From the NCBI RefSeq assembly GCF_037113415.1, contig NZ_CP146608.1, positions 1,322,501 to 1,386,500 on the forward strand: DNA of 64,000 bases, given 5' to 3'. This document shows positions 1 to 9,600 of the stretch, piece after piece. The DNA is from Devosia sp. XK-2 (GTDB taxonomy: Bacteria > Pseudomonadota > Alphaproteobacteria > Rhizobiales > Devosiaceae). The position numbers and the translations under genes were made by a program. The notes beneath the pieces were generated by a model. The model did no database searches and had not been told where the DNA came from. It saw only the letters and a list, made by a program, of their open reading frames with translations. Each line of letters starts with the position of its first letter. The stretch's first letter is position 1.

Positions 1-2
1 AG

Positions 3-95
3 CTGCAAATGCAGCGCGTTGCCATGGCCAAGCTCAAGCGCAAGCTGGAGCAGGGGACGTCTGCCCCTGCGCCGTCGCCCGGCAAATTTGCCTGA
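3..95 (+). CDS. 3' end of an unidentified protein-coding gene (partial)
   Basis: The first 95 bases hold an open frame that runs in from the left edge and stops at TGA 93-95. It reads about 30 residues, rich in Lys, Arg and Gln and then Ala/Pro, which would suit the C-terminal tail of a soluble protein. The start lies outside the window. I do not recognise the family. Bases 96-357, up to glyA, hold no gene or hairpin that I can support. Confidence 0.4.
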   Translation: MQMQRVAMAKLKRKLEQGTSAPAPSPGKFA

Positions 96-357
96 TCGCG
101 CACATTTCTCTTTCCCTTCATTTGCTGCTGCGGCATAAAAGGGCCGTTCGCGCGACTGGCGAGAAGAGATGGGGAACCATCGGGGAACGCGAACCTTTGT
201 AAGAGCCGCTCGCCTGGGCACCCATCTGCAACAAGGGGAGCCCCATGCACTCTTTAAGACACATCACACATGATTGCCGGCCTTGGAATCGCGATTTGCC
301 CCGTGATAAAGCCCTGTCCACGCCGACCCATTCGACCGTCAACGAGGTAACCGCCCG

Positions 358-1659
358 ATGAGCGCCGCCCAATCTTCCTCGATCTTTCCGAAGTTCTTCT
401 CGAACACCCTGGCCGAGACCGATGCCGAGATCGCCGAAGCCATCGGCCTCGAACTCGGTCGTCAGCAGCACGAGATCGAGCTGATCGCCTCCGAAAACAT
501 CGTCTCGCGTGCCGTACTCGAGGCGCAGGGCTCGATCATGACCAACAAATATGCGGAAGGATATCCGGGCAAGCGCTATTACGGCGGCTGCCAATATGTC
601 GATATCGCCGAGAATCTCGCTATCGAACGGGCCAAGCAGCTCTTTGGCGCCAACTTCGCCAATGTGCAGCCCAATTCCGGTTCGCAGATGAACCAGGCGG
701 TTTTTCTCGCCCTGCTGCAGCCCGGCGATACCTTTATGGGGCTCGACCTGAATTCGGGTGGTCACCTCACCCACGGTTCGCCGGTCAACATGTCGGGCAA
801 GTGGTTCAATGTGGTCTCCTATGGTGTCCGCCAGGACGATCACCTGCTCGATATGGACGACGTTGAGCGTAAGGCGCATGAACACAAGCCCAAGCTGATC
901 CTCGCCGGCGGCACCGCCTATTCCCGCATCTGGGACTGGAAGCGCTTCCGCGAGATCGCCGATAGCGTTGGCGCCTATCTCATGGTCGATATGGCCCACA
1001 TTGCCGGGCTGGTTGCCGGCGGCGTGCATCCTTCGCCGGTCCCGCACGCTCATGTCGTTACCACAACGACCCATAAATCCCTGCGCGGTCCCCGCGGCGG
1101 CCTCATTCTCAGCAATGACGAGGACATCGCCAAAAAGGTGAATTCGGCCGTTTTCCCGGGGCTGCAGGGTGGTCCGCTCATGCACGTCATTGCCGCCAAG
1201 GCAGTGGCCCTGAAGGAGGCATTGCAGCCCGAATTCAAGGCTTATGCACGGCAGGTTGTCGACAATGCCCGGGCGCTGGCCGAAACCCTCAAGGCCCAGG
1301 GCCTTGATGTGGTATCCGGTGGCACCGACAACCATTTGATGCTGGTCGACCTGCGGCCCAAAAACGCCACGGGCAAACGCGCCGAGGCGGCTCTGGGTCG
1401 CGCCTATATCACCACCAACAAGAACGGCATTCCCTTCGATCCGGAAAAGCCGTTTGTCACGTCCGGCATTCGTTTGGGCACTCCTGCCGGCACCACGCGT
1501 GGTTTCGGCGTGGCGGAATTCCAGGAGATCGGCGCGCTGATCGTGGAAGTTCTCGATGGGCTGCGGCAGGCCAATGAGGACGATGGCAACGCGGCGGTGG
1601 AAGCCGCTGTGCGCGACAAGGTGAAAGCACTCACCGATCGTTTCCCCATTTACAGCTAA
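358..1659 (+). CDS. glyA: Serine hydroxymethyltransferase
   Basis: This cytosolic PLP enzyme interconverts serine plus tetrahydrofolate with glycine plus 5,10-methylene-tetrahydrofolate and is the main source of one-carbon units. The 433-residue length is normal for the family. Visible hallmarks are the N-terminal ELIASEN block (about residues 41-47), the [13 protein letters not shown] motif (about 65-77), the DMAHIAGL block, and the PLP-lysine motif TTTTHK with Lys near residue 240. The start ATG follows an AACGAGGT ribosome-binding region. It is followed after 21 bases by nrdR, the usual rhizobial order glyA-nrdR-rib-nusB, so the genes are probably co-transcribed. A long open frame on the opposite strand here is a codon-bias shadow. 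Confidence 0.98.
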   Translation: MSAAQSSSIFPKFFSNTLAETDAEIAEAIGLELGRQQHEIELIASENIVSRAVLEAQGSIMTNKYAEGYPGKRYYGGCQYVDIAENLAIERAKQLFGANFANVQPNSGSQMNQAVFLALLQPGDTFMGLDLNSGGHLTHGSPVNMSGKWFNVVSYGVRQDDHLLDMDDVERKAHEHKPKLILAGGTAYSRIWDWKRFREIADSVGAYLMVDMAHIAGLVAGGVHPSPVPHAHVVTTTTHKSLRGPRGGLILSNDEDIAKKVNSAVFPGLQGGPLMHVIAAKAVALKEALQPEFKAYARQVVDNARALAETLKAQGLDVVSGGTDNHLMLVDLRPKNATGKRAEAALGRAYITTNKNGIPFDPEKPFVTSGIRLGTPAGTTRGFGVAEFQEIGALIVEVLDGLRQANEDDGNAAVEAAVRDKVKALTDRFPIYS

Positions 1660-1680
1660 AAGCGAAGGTCAACGTTCACA

Positions 1681-2160
1681 ATGCGCTGCCCCTATTGTGG
1701 CAATGACGATACCCAGGTGAAGGATAGCCGCCCGACCGAGGATTCGGGCGCTATTCGGCGCCGTCGCGTCTGCAACGGCTGTGGCGGTCGCTTCACCACC
1801 TTCGAACGGGTCCAGCTTCGCGATCTCACCGTCGTGAAAAAGACGGGCCGCAAAGTGCCGTTCGACCGCGAAAAGCTCGCCCGCTCGGTCAATACCGCCC
1901 TGCGCAAGCGCTCGGTCGAACCCGAAAAGGTCGAGCGCATGATCTCGGGCATCGTCCGCCAGCTCGAAAGCCTGGGCGATGTTGAGGTCACCTCCGACCA
2001 GATCGGCGAATATGTCATGGAAGGTCTCAAGGGCCTCGATGACGTGGCCTTTGTTCGATTTGCTAGCGTTTACAAGAACTTCTCGGCCGCGAACGACTTC
2101 CGGTCATTCCTCGCGGACCTGGCCGAGAACGACACCGCACTGCCAGAGGACGACGACTGA
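1681..2160 (+). CDS. nrdR: Transcriptional repressor NrdR
   Basis: NrdR is the ATP/dATP-sensing repressor of ribonucleotide reductase genes. The 159-residue protein starts with the family's zinc ribbon: Cys3-x2-Cys6 and Cys31-x2-Cys34, with the RRRRVC and RFTTFER blocks between and after them. The ATP-cone domain follows (about residues 49-139, starting [16 protein letters not shown]). It sits between glyA and ribH as in many Hyphomicrobiales. No ribonucleotide reductase gene and no obvious NrdR box occurs in this window, so its targets lie elsewhere. Confidence 0.97.
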   Translation: MRCPYCGNDDTQVKDSRPTEDSGAIRRRRVCNGCGGRFTTFERVQLRDLTVVKKTGRKVPFDREKLARSVNTALRKRSVEPEKVERMISGIVRQLESLGDVEVTSDQIGEYVMEGLKGLDDVAFVRFASVYKNFSAANDFRSFLADLAENDTALPEDDD

Positions 2161-2283
2161 GCGGAGCCGGGCCTGGCGGAAGGTTTCGTTCATCCCCCGA
2201 TAAGCCGCGACTGCCCCGCTGGCCGTGATTGCGCTATTATGGGCTGGCGTCATTGGAAAGACGCCAGCCGAGGGAGGTCGATC

Positions 2284-2757
2284 ATGGATTCCTATGGTGT
2301 GCGGTTTCCGCTCCCGCCAGAGGCGGGCAGGGGCCTTCATTTCCTCATCGTCGAGGGCAGGGCCTATCCAGAAATAGCCGAGGAGATGAAGCGCGGTGCG
2401 GTGGCGGCGCTGGACAAGGCCGGTGCCACCCATGAGGTGATCGCCGTCCCCAGCGCCATGGAAGTGCCCGTCGCCATGGCAATGGCGATTGAAACCGGAC
2501 GCTTTGACGGCTATGTGGCGCTTGGCTGCGTCATCCGTGGCCAGACCAATCATTATGTGTCGGTCGCCAATGAGAGTATCAGGGCGCTGGCAGAACTGGC
2601 CGTTGTTGATGCTTTGCCACTTGGCATTGGCATCCTGACGGTGGAAAACGAGGCACAGGCCTGGATCCGGGCCCATGTGAATGATCAGGACCGGGGCGGG
2701 GATGCAGCACGAGCTGCACTGGCCTTGTCCGACGTGAAAGCGAAACTGAACAGCTAG
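2284..2757 (+). CDS. ribH: 6,7-dimethyl-8-ribityllumazine synthase
   Basis: This enzyme condenses the pyrimidinedione intermediate with 3,4-dihydroxy-2-butanone 4-phosphate in the penultimate step of riboflavin synthesis. The 157-residue protein has the family layout: FLIVEGRAYPEI near residue 20, VPSAMEVP (usually VPGAFEIP), GCVIRGQTNHY carrying the catalytic-type His, and RGGDAARAAL in place of the usual NKGxEAA. The ATG at 2284 follows GGGAGG; an in-frame upstream ATG at 2239 has no such site. The next gene, nusB, starts directly after the stop. The ribD and riboflavin synthase genes that usually sit between nrdR and ribH are absent, and several normally conserved motif positions are substituted, so this may be a type II (RibH2-like) copy. 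Confidence 0.88.
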   Translation: MDSYGVRFPLPPEAGRGLHFLIVEGRAYPEIAEEMKRGAVAALDKAGATHEVIAVPSAMEVPVAMAMAIETGRFDGYVALGCVIRGQTNHYVSVANESIRALAELAVVDALPLGIGILTVENEAQAWIRAHVNDQDRGGDAARAALALSDVKAKLNS

Positions 2758-3243
2758 ATGACCGACCACCCCAAACGTGATCCCGGCGCCTCGCGCCCAG
2801 CCAATCAGCGCGGCGCCGCCCGTCTTGCCGCCGTCCAGGCGCTCTATCAGATGGATATCGGCCGGGCGACGCTCGAGGATACGCTGGCCCAGTTCGGCGC
2901 GTTCCGCCTGGGCCGCGAGGTTGAGGGGGATCAATATCTGCCCGCCGATGCCGACTTTTTCCGCCAGATCGTCACCGGCGTGGCCAAACACCAGCTCGAA
3001 ATCGACCCTTCGGTCGATAAGGCGCTGGCCGAGGGCTGGCCGATTGAGCGCGTCGACGCAACCTTGCGCGCCATCCTGCGCGCCGCCGCCTTCGAATTGC
3101 TGCGCCGCAAGGATATTCCACCCCGCGTGGTCATCTCCGAATATGTCGATGTCGCCCGCGCCTTTTACGAGGACGACGCCTCCGGCCTGGTCAATGCGGC
3201 GCTCGACTCTATCGCCCGCTCCGCCGGCGCAGAGATGAACTGA
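2758..3243 (+). CDS. nusB: Transcription antitermination factor NusB
   Basis: NusB binds boxA RNA with NusE (S10) in rRNA antitermination. The 161-residue all-helical protein shows the family signatures: RGAARLAAVQALYQMD near residues 19-34, VDATLRAILRAAAFELL near residues 100-116, and PPRVVISEYVDVARAF followed by GLVNAALD toward the C-terminus. The ATG comes immediately after the ribH stop codon, which implies translational coupling. About 30 extra N-terminal residues rich in polar amino acids precede the core, common in alphaproteobacterial NusB. Confidence 0.96.
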   Translation: MTDHPKRDPGASRPANQRGAARLAAVQALYQMDIGRATLEDTLAQFGAFRLGREVEGDQYLPADADFFRQIVTGVAKHQLEIDPSVDKALAEGWPIERVDATLRAILRAAAFELLRRKDIPPRVVISEYVDVARAFYEDDASGLVNAALDSIARSAGAEMN

Positions 3244-3303
3244 TCCATTGACGCGATTGTTCGGGGGGCGCACCTTCGCGGCGCTCTTTTCAGGACAATC
3301 CCG

Positions 3304-4494
3304 ATGACAGACAGCCGCCGCCAATCGATCCGCAATATCGGACTGCTTTCCGTCGTGCAGGCGCTGGGCGGGTCGAACTCGTCCATCATCATGTCTGTGG
3401 CGGCCCTGGCCGCTGTCAACCTGGCGCCCGATCCCGCCGCCGCCACCCTGCCGGTCACGGCCATGATCGTCGGTCTGGCGCTGGCGACTTCCTCGGCCAC
3501 GCTAACCATCTATCGCCTTGGGCGCACCCGCGGCCTGATGTTGGGCGCATCTATCGGCATTCCCGCCTCTTTGCTGGCAACAGCGGCCGTGATTATGGGA
3601 AACTTTTATCTCTTTGCAGCAGGGCTTTTCCTGGTTGGTGTGTCGGGTGCCTTCATGCAGCAGGTGCGCTTTGCCGCCGCCGATAGCGTCGCCCCCGATC
3701 TCAAGAGCCAGGCCATTTCCTGGGTCATGTTCGGTGGCGTGGCGGCCGGCTTTTTCGGCCCGCAGCTCAGCGCGCTCACCCGAACCTGGATCGAGGGCGC
3801 CGAATATGCCGCCAGTTTCCTGGTGATCGCCGTGCTCTCGCTCACCTCCGTGCTGGTCCTGTCCGCAACCCGGCTGGCGCCAACCCATGCGCCCGGACCG
3901 GCCGGCGATAAAGGCCGCCCGCTATCGGTGCTTCTGCGCCAGCCCGAAATTATCCTGCCCATGCTCGGCGCCGCCCTAAGCTACGCGCTGATGACCCTCA
4001 TCATGGTTGCCGCGCCGCTGGCCATGGTGCATCTGTGCGGTCATTCGCCGAACGAGGCGGCGGGAGCCATCCAGTGGCATGTGGTCGCCATGTTCGCCCC
4101 AAGCTTTGTCACCGGCGCCATTATCAAGCGCATTGGCGCCAATCTGGTCACCGCTATCGGCCTGCTTCTGATTATCGCCTGCGCCGTGATAGCGCTCAAC
4201 GGCATCACCGTCGCCCATTTCACCGCCACGCTGATCCTGCTCGGCCTGGGCTGGAATTTCGGCTTTATCGGCTCCACCGCCATGCTGGCCACCAGCTACC
4301 GCCCGCAGGAAGCCGGGCGCGTGCAGGCCGTCAATGAGCAGGTGGTGTTCGGCGCCAGCGCCATTGCCTCGCTGAGCTCGGGTCTGCTGCTGCAATTGCT
4401 CGGCTGGCAGGCCATCAACATCCTGGCGATCCCGGTCGCGACCCTGACCATCCTGCTGCTCGGTTTCGGAGCGATGCGCCAGGCCCGCGCATAA
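3304..4494 (+). CDS. MFS transporter, 12 transmembrane segments
   Basis: This is a 396-residue major facilitator superfamily permease of the inner membrane. The sequence is almost continuously hydrophobic, with about twelve predicted helices, a central cytoplasmic loop (about residues 195-210, PTHAPGPAGDKGR) dividing two six-helix halves, and a cytoplasmic loop motif YRLGRTRG after the second helix that resembles MFS motif A in degenerate form. It starts 60 bases after nusB, with no clear strong ribosome-binding site, and is followed by a hairpin. The substrate cannot be told from sequence; the nearest families by eye are drug/metabolite exporters. Confidence 0.85.
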   Translation: MTDSRRQSIRNIGLLSVVQALGGSNSSIIMSVAALAAVNLAPDPAAATLPVTAMIVGLALATSSATLTIYRLGRTRGLMLGASIGIPASLLATAAVIMGNFYLFAAGLFLVGVSGAFMQQVRFAAADSVAPDLKSQAISWVMFGGVAAGFFGPQLSALTRTWIEGAEYAASFLVIAVLSLTSVLVLSATRLAPTHAPGPAGDKGRPLSVLLRQPEIILPMLGAALSYALMTLIMVAAPLAMVHLCGHSPNEAAGAIQWHVVAMFAPSFVTGAIIKRIGANLVTAIGLLLIIACAVIALNGITVAHFTATLILLGLGWNFGFIGSTAMLATSYRPQEAGRVQAVNEQVVFGASAIASLSSGLLLQLLGWQAINILAIPVATLTILLLGFGAMRQARA

Positions 4495-4496
4495 AG

Positions 4497-4527
4497 AAAA
4501 AGGCCCCGGAAAACCGGAGCCCTTTGC
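4497..4527. terminator. Convergent-gene hairpin terminator
   Basis: An A-rich run leads into AAGGCCCCGG, a four-A loop and CCGGAGCCCTTT. The stem has a one-base bulge. It lies between the stop of the plus-strand MFS gene and the stop of the minus-strand bamE gene, so it could end transcription from both sides. Confidence 0.65.
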
Positions 4528-4544
4528 AAGGAATATGGCCGGCC

Positions 4545-4982
4545 TCAGAACGAGGACAGGATGGCGTCGATAAAGGTCGCATCCTCGCCGAACGAGGGGG
4601 TGCGCCGCGTTTCGATATTGACCGCCTTGCCGTCTTCCAGGGCATATACGGCCCTCTCGATAACCTTCTTGTTGCGGTCGAAATAGATCGCAAGAACGGT
4701 GCGCTCCTCCACCATTGTCAGGCCGAACGAGGTCTGGCTGACCTTGGTTTCGACATAGTACCAGGCAGTACGGTCACCAAATGTATTGGTCGATTGCGGC
4801 GAACCGAGCACCAGCGTCACCAATTGCTGGCTCTGGCCGGGACGAATCTGCTGCAGCGCCGAATCCGGAATTTCGTAGCCCTGGGTCCGCTTGGAGACCA
4901 GCGATGTGCTGCTGGTGCAGCCGGCGAGCGCAACGGCCAGAACGGCCGCGGCAACGGAGGCTTTCGCAATTCGCAGGAGCAT
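4545..4982 (-). CDS. bamE: Outer-membrane assembly lipoprotein BamE (SmpA/OmlA family)
   Basis: This is a 145-residue lipoprotein of the beta-barrel assembly machinery in the outer membrane. The N-terminus is a lipoprotein signal peptide ending in the lipobox LAGC with the lipidated Cys at residue 22. The mature part carries the SmpA/OmlA fold signatures: IPDSALQQIRPGQSQQLVTLVLGSP, then TAWYYVETK and the LAIYFDRNKKV strand. It is divergent from the bc1-chaperone gene that starts at 5149, the arrangement seen in many alphaproteobacteria. Confidence 0.93.
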   Translation of the reverse strand: MLLRIAKASVAAAVLAVALAGCTSSTSLVSKRTQGYEIPDSALQQIRPGQSQQLVTLVLGSPQSTNTFGDRTAWYYVETKVSQTSFGLTMVEERTVLAIYFDRNKKVIERAVYALEDGKAVNIETRRTPSFGEDATFIDAILSSF

Positions 4983-5148
4983 GAATTTGACTTTCCCAAT
5001 GGCTGTCGACTATAGGCGTGACACTTGGGCGCGTGCCCATTGGCCGCCGGAATGTGTAGCTGTCAACTTGGCCGTCTGGCAAGCTGGCATTGATCCGGCA
5101 CCCCGATCTATCCCGTGTTTGACCGATACCGACGCTGAGCGCAATCCC

Positions 5149-5676
5149 ATGATCATGTCGTTGTTTCGCAAGAAGACTGACACAGAGCCGGTTTACGCCG
5201 TCTATAATTCCATTGTGGCGCAATCCCGGCAGCCGGTCTTCTATGCACAATGGGGCGTACCGGACACTGTGACCGGTCGTTTCGACATGATCAGCCTGCA
5301 TATGGCGCTGCTGTTTCGCCGCTTGCGCAATGGTCCGGAAGGCTCGAAGGAATTCAGCCAGGCGCTGTTCGATCTGTTTTTCAAGGATATGGATCGATCG
5401 CTGCGCGAAATGGGCGTATCCGATCTGGGGGTGCCCAAGAAAATCCAGAAAATGGGCAATATCTTCTTTGGCCTGCTCGCCGCCATGAACGAGGCCATGG
5501 ATCGGAACGACGCCGAGGCTCTGGCCGCGGTCCTGGCGCGCAATGTCTTCGAGAGCGAGAAGGCGCCGCAACTGCGCGCCCTTGCCGACTATGTCATTGC
5601 CCGCGATGCGGAACTGGCTGCACAGCCGATCCAAACCATCACCGCCGGCTCGGTTCACTTCGAGGCCGCGGCATGA
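5149..5676 (+). CDS. Ubiquinol-cytochrome c chaperone (CBP3-like)
   Basis: This 175-residue protein belongs to the ubiquinol-cytochrome c chaperone family (mitochondrial Cbp3/UQCC1 relatives), which helps cytochrome b assembly in the bc1 complex. Visible signatures are VYNSIVAQSRQPVFY near residue 20, HMALLFRRL, the strongly conserved FKDMDRSLREMGVSDLGVPKKIQKM block, and FFGLLAAM. The ATG at 5149 is used because similarity starts there; the open frame continues upstream without family features, and a second ATG lies two codons later. The stop overlaps the ATG of the YceD gene (ATGA), so the two are coupled. Confidence 0.9.
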   Translation: MIMSLFRKKTDTEPVYAVYNSIVAQSRQPVFYAQWGVPDTVTGRFDMISLHMALLFRRLRNGPEGSKEFSQALFDLFFKDMDRSLREMGVSDLGVPKKIQKMGNIFFGLLAAMNEAMDRNDAEALAAVLARNVFESEKAPQLRALADYVIARDAELAAQPIQTITAGSVHFEAAA

Positions 5677-6221
5677 GCCGGCCCGAGCCCATTTTCGATG
5701 CTGTCGTCCGCATCGACAAATTGCCGGCCAGCGGTCGCTCGATTGCTGTACAAGCCGACGAAGCTGCCCGCCAGGCGATTGCCGAGGCCATGCATATCCT
5801 CTCGGTCGAACGGTTCACGGCCGATCTGACCGTGTCGCCGCTCCGTGGCGGCCTGCGCGCTTTTGGGCACCTTGATGCGACCGTAACCCAGGCCTCGGTC
5901 ATCAGCTTCGAGCCGGTTGCCGAAGTCATTTCCGAGCCCATCGATCGGGTATTTCTGCCCGCGCCGCGCGAGAAACAGGCGCCTGCCGCGGGTGCCGAAA
6001 TTTTCATTGACCTTGAAAGTGACGATTTTCCCGATCACATCGATGGTCCCGAAGTGGATCTGAGCGCACTCCTGCTCGAAACCCTGGCGCTGGCGCTCGA
6101 CCCCTATCCGCGCCTTCCCGGTGAGTCGCTTCAATCTCTGGGCGTTTCCACCGCAAGCGAGAAAGAAAGCCCCTTTGCCAAACTCGCCCGTCTCAAGGGT
6201 GAGAATGGGGACAAGAAGTAG
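5673..6221 (+). CDS. yceD: YceD/DUF177 family protein
   Basis: The 182-residue protein matches the DUF177 (YceD) family, whose bacterial members usually sit next to rpmF and plsX and are linked to 23S rRNA accumulation. The C-terminal half carries the family-typical stretch VDLSALLLETLALALDPYPRLPG (about residues 125-147). The Cys pair often seen in family members is absent. The start overlaps the previous stop by four bases (ATGA). plsX follows after 81 bases; rpmF is not adjacent, as is common in alphaproteobacteria. Confidence 0.88.
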   Translation: MSRPEPIFDAVVRIDKLPASGRSIAVQADEAARQAIAEAMHILSVERFTADLTVSPLRGGLRAFGHLDATVTQASVISFEPVAEVISEPIDRVFLPAPREKQAPAAGAEIFIDLESDDFPDHIDGPEVDLSALLLETLALALDPYPRLPGESLQSLGVSTASEKESPFAKLARLKGENGDKK

Positions 6222-6302
6222 GGGCGAGCCCCTAGGGCTTGCGCCGACCCGTTGATGGGATATGTTTGTTTGCCCCTCTAGTGGGCCGAAAAACGGGCTG
6301 AA

Positions 6303-7373
6303 ATGACCGATTCTATTACTATTTCCGTGGATGCCATGGGTGGTGATCACGCCCCGCGTGCCGTCATTCATGGGGCCCACCTGGCCCTGAAGGAACGCAA
6401 GAATACGCGCTTCATTTTCCATGGCCTGAAGGACCAGATCGAGCCCTTGCTCGAAGAATTCCCCGGACTCAAGCCTGTGTCGACGGTTCGACATTGCGAG
6501 ACTGTCATCGCCATGGACGAAAAGCCCAGCCAGGCCCTGCGCAAGGGCAAGGGCACCTCGTCCATGTGGATGGCGATCCAGGCGGTCAAGGACAAGGAAG
6601 CCGATGTTGCCATCTCGGGTGGCAATACCGGCGCGCTGATGGCTATGGCCACCTTCTGCCTCCGGCCCATGGAAGGCATCTCCCGTCCCGGCATCGCCGC
6701 CATCTGGCCGACCCTGCGGTCCGACATCATCGTGCTCGACATGGGCGCCACCATTGGCGCCGATGCCCGGCAATTGGTGGACTATGCTATTCTTGGCTCG
6801 GCGCTGGCGCGGGCCTTGTTCGACGCGGACTCACCCACTGTCGGCCTGCTCAATGTGGGGACCGAAGAGGTCAAGGGCCTCGAATCGATCAAGGAGGCCG
6901 GCCGCATCCTCACCGAGGCCAGCGGCGCCGGTTTCAGCTATCATGGCTTTGTCGAAGGCGACGATATCGGCAAGGGAACTGTCGATGTGGTCGTTACCGA
7001 GGGCTTTGTGGGCAATATCGCGCTCAAAACGGCAGAAGGCACGGCCCGGCAGGTGGCCACTTATCTGCGCCAGTCGCTCAAGGCCACCTGGATGAGCCGG
7101 ATCGGTGCCCTCCTGGCATCTTCGGCCCTTAATGCCCTGAGGCGCAAAATGGACCCGCGTACCGTCAATGGCGGCGTGTTCATGGGCCTTAATGGCATCG
7201 TCATCAAATCCCATGGCGGCACCGACGAGATCGGTTACAAAAGTGCCCTCGGACTGTCCTATGAAATGGCTCGTAGCCGTTTGATGGATAAGGTGGGTGA
7301 CACCATGCAGCGTTTTCCAATCCACAAGGCAGCCTCCGAACTGCCAATCGACACTGAGGCCAAATCGGCGTGA
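6303..7373 (+). CDS. plsX: Phosphate acyltransferase PlsX
   Basis: PlsX converts acyl-ACP to acyl-phosphate, the acyl donor for PlsY in phosphatidic acid synthesis; it is a peripheral membrane enzyme. The 356-residue protein begins with the signature [12 protein letters not shown] and has [17 protein letters not shown] and [31 protein letters not shown] and [12 protein letters not shown] blocks in the usual order. Length is normal. Its end overlaps the fabH start by four bases (GTGA), so the two lipid genes are translationally coupled. Confidence 0.97.
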   Translation: MTDSITISVDAMGGDHAPRAVIHGAHLALKERKNTRFIFHGLKDQIEPLLEEFPGLKPVSTVRHCETVIAMDEKPSQALRKGKGTSSMWMAIQAVKDKEADVAISGGNTGALMAMATFCLRPMEGISRPGIAAIWPTLRSDIIVLDMGATIGADARQLVDYAILGSALARALFDADSPTVGLLNVGTEEVKGLESIKEAGRILTEASGAGFSYHGFVEGDDIGKGTVDVVVTEGFVGNIALKTAEGTARQVATYLRQSLKATWMSRIGALLASSALNALRRKMDPRTVNGGVFMGLNGIVIKSHGGTDEIGYKSALGLSYEMARSRLMDKVGDTMQRFPIHKAASELPIDTEAKSA

Positions 7374-8350
7374 CCAGCACAATCCGTTCCGTCATTCGTG
7401 GGGTCGGCAGCTATCTGCCGGCCAAGGTCGTTACCAATGAAGAATTGGCCAGGACCGTCGATACATCCGACGAGTGGATACAGCAGCGCGTTGGTATCAA
7501 GGAGCGGCACATTGCGGCCGAGGGGGAATATACCTCCGACCTGGCCACGGCTGCGGCTCGCGCGGCACTCGATCATGCCGGCCTCGCCGTCGAGGACATA
7601 GACCTTATCATCGTCGCCACCACCACGCCCGATTATACTTTTCCCAGCGCCGCCACGCTGGTGCAGATGAAGCTGGGGATGCATCACGGTTTTGCCTTTG
7701 ACATCCAGGCGGTCTGCTCAGGCTTCGTCTATGCCGTGGCCACGGCCGACAGCTATATCAAGAACGGCATGGCCCACCGCGTTCTGGTTATCGGCGCCGA
7801 AACCTTTTCGCGCCTGCTCGACTGGACCGATCGCAGCACCTGCGTCCTGTTTGGCGATGGCGCCGGCGCCGTGGTCATGGAGCGGGTCGATATCGCACCG
7901 GGCGAGCCGGAGCGCGGCGTGCTTACCTCTGCCCTGCGCTCGGACGGGCGGCATTGGGACAAGCTCTATGTCGATGGCGGTCCCTCGACCACCGGCACCA
8001 CCGGCTTTGTGCATATGCAGGGCCCCGAGGTGTTTCGCCATGCCGTGGGCAAGATAACCGACGTGGTCTATGCCTCGCTCGAACAGGCCGGCTACACCGT
8101 GGGCGATCTCGACTGGTTCGTCCCGCATCAGGCCAATAAGCGCATCATCGACGGGGCAGGGGCTAAGCTGGGCCTGCCGCCCGAAAAGGTGATCACCACC
8201 GTCGATATTCACGCCAATACCTCGGCGGCCTCGGTGCCGCTGGCGCTGAGCGTGGCTGTTGCGGATGGCCGTATCCAGCCCGGCGATCTGGTCATGCTCG
8301 AAGCCATGGGCGGCGGCTTTACCTGGGGCGCCTCTCTCATTCGCTGGTAA
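7370..8350 (+). CDS. fabH: Beta-ketoacyl-ACP synthase III
   Basis: FabH condenses acetyl-CoA with malonyl-ACP to start type II fatty acid synthesis. The 326-residue protein begins at a GTG that overlaps the plsX stop. The catalytic triad is visible: Cys116 in [10 protein letters not shown], His near residue 251 in PHQANKRI, and Asn near residue 281 in [13 protein letters not shown]. The C-terminal [13 protein letters not shown] block is typical. Its product works with the IHF/PlsX neighbours only by genomic habit; the order plsX-fabH-ihfA is conserved in the order. Confidence 0.97.
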   Translation: MTSTIRSVIRGVGSYLPAKVVTNEELARTVDTSDEWIQQRVGIKERHIAAEGEYTSDLATAAARAALDHAGLAVEDIDLIIVATTTPDYTFPSAATLVQMKLGMHHGFAFDIQAVCSGFVYAVATADSYIKNGMAHRVLVIGAETFSRLLDWTDRSTCVLFGDGAGAVVMERVDIAPGEPERGVLTSALRSDGRHWDKLYVDGGPSTTGTTGFVHMQGPEVFRHAVGKITDVVYASLEQAGYTVGDLDWFVPHQANKRIIDGAGAKLGLPPEKVITTVDIHANTSAASVPLALSVAVADGRIQPGDLVMLEAMGGGFTWGASLIRW

Positions 8351-8633
8351 GGAATTGCGGCAAAACCGCTTCCGGCGCGCAAAGCCGCCCAACCCGATCG
8401 CTTGCGACCGGTGGGAAGCGCATTGACCTCAAGCGTTTCAAGGCGTTAGTGTTCTTCTTGGGTTGGAGGAACCCGACGCTGAAGCCCACACCACAGAATC
8501 GTGCGGCGGCGTCGTTCAGGGGAAGAAATCCCTGCCATTGACTTGGCCGGATGCGCGGGTCGGTGGCTTCTGGCAATGACATTTGGCATGCCAGTGGACG
8601 GGAGACCGGACCCACTGCAAAATGGGGGCTTGA

Positions 8634-8945
8634 ATGACGCAGAAGACGGTTACGCGAGCAGACCTTGCCGAGGCGGTCTACGGCTCGGTCGGGCTCTCAA
8701 GGACAGAATCGGCGGAATTGGTCGAACGCGTATTGGAACTGATCTCCGACGCGCTCGTGACCGGCGCCAATGTCAAGCTCTCCTCGTTCGGATCGTTCCA
8801 GGTGCGCTCGAAAAACGAGCGGATTGGCCGCAATCCCAAGACCGGTGAGGAAGTGCCTATCCTGCCCCGGCAGGTTCTTGTGTTCAAACCCTCCAATGTG
8901 TTGAAGTCCAAGATCAACAAGTCTATGGTCGGCGCTGGAAAGTAA
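8634..8945 (+). CDS. ihfA: Integration host factor subunit alpha
   Basis: This 103-residue DNA-bending protein forms the IHF heterodimer with IhfB. The HU/IHF fold is complete: [27 protein letters not shown] helices, the [27 protein letters not shown] beta arm with the intercalating Pro, and the C-terminal [15 protein letters not shown] helix. It follows fabH after a 283-base gap that holds no gene or clear hairpin, and precedes a MerR regulator, the conserved alphaproteobacterial order. Confidence 0.96.
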   Translation: MTQKTVTRADLAEAVYGSVGLSRTESAELVERVLELISDALVTGANVKLSSFGSFQVRSKNERIGRNPKTGEEVPILPRQVLVFKPSNVLKSKINKSMVGAGK

Positions 8946-9049
8946 GGCTTTTACGCATTTGGATTCCATGGCCGAATGGCCTTGGTTTTTCGGCTGCGTA
9001 GGGGTGAAACTGCAACAGGCGCCTTGCCCTGGACAGGGAGAATCGCGGT

Positions 9050-9505
9050 TTGGACAAGTCGCCAGACGCGTTCCGTACCATCTCTGAAGCTGCAGAAGAG
9101 CTCGATCTTCCTCAGCACGTTCTGCGATTCTGGGAAACCCGCTTTTCCACCATCAAGCCCCTCAAGCGCGGCGGCGGCCGGCGCTATTACCGCCCCGAAG
9201 ACGTCATGCTGCTGCGTGGCATTCGCCACCTGCTTTACGATCAGGGCTTCACCATCAAGGGCGTTCAGAAAATCCTCAAGGATCAGGGGTCGCGCTATGT
9301 CATCGCCGTTGGCGAAGGCAAGGGGCTCGATGAAATCCTGCCCATGATTGAGCAGGCCGAGGCAGCCGGGGATGAGGCGGAGCTCGAAGAGGCGCAGATG
9401 CTGGCCAGTTCCGCGCTGGACCAGGAAGCGCGAGACAAGCTCTCTGAAGTTCTGCGCGAACTGCTCGAATGCAAGCGCCTGCTGGAGCGTGCGCGCGAGC
9501 ACTGA
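9050..9505 (+). CDS. MerR family transcriptional regulator
   Basis: The 151-residue protein has an N-terminal winged MerR HTH domain (about residues 6-75): [25 protein letters not shown], then [26 protein letters not shown] and [13 protein letters not shown] helical, acidic C-terminal part follows with no effector-binding domain and no clustered Cys. The start is a TTG at 9050 after CAGGGAG; no ATG fits. Proteins of this type regularly follow ihfA in rhizobia, with unknown targets. Confidence 0.9.
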   Translation: MDKSPDAFRTISEAAEELDLPQHVLRFWETRFSTIKPLKRGGGRRYYRPEDVMLLRGIRHLLYDQGFTIKGVQKILKDQGSRYVIAVGEGKGLDEILPMIEQAEAAGDEAELEEAQMLASSALDQEARDKLSEVLRELLECKRLLERAREH

Positions 9506-9513
9506 AAGTCCGC

Positions 9514-9527
9514 GGAATTTCTGTTTC
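9514..9527 (+). promoter_or_regulatory. Imperfect IolR-type box before iolG
   Basis: GGAA-N6-TTTC differs at one base from the GGAA-N6-TTCC motif reported for rhizobial IolR. It sits 74 bases before the iolG start. Support is weak because the motif is short. Confidence 0.3.
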
Positions 9528-9600
9528 ACTCTCTCGAAAAAGAGACTAAACATTCCGAAATTAGCGAGGCCGGTTTGGCTGCCATTCGGGTGGAGAATTC

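Noticed and set aside
118-1335. A 405-codon open frame on the minus strand opposite glyA.
   Set aside because: It is antisense to a clear glyA and has no family signature or ribosome-binding site. Long antisense frames are expected in GC-rich coding sequence.
2104-3324. A 406-codon minus-strand frame covering ribH and nusB.
   Set aside because: It lies opposite recognised genes and its translation is low-complexity, rich in Gly, Arg, His and Asp, typical of codon-bias shadows.
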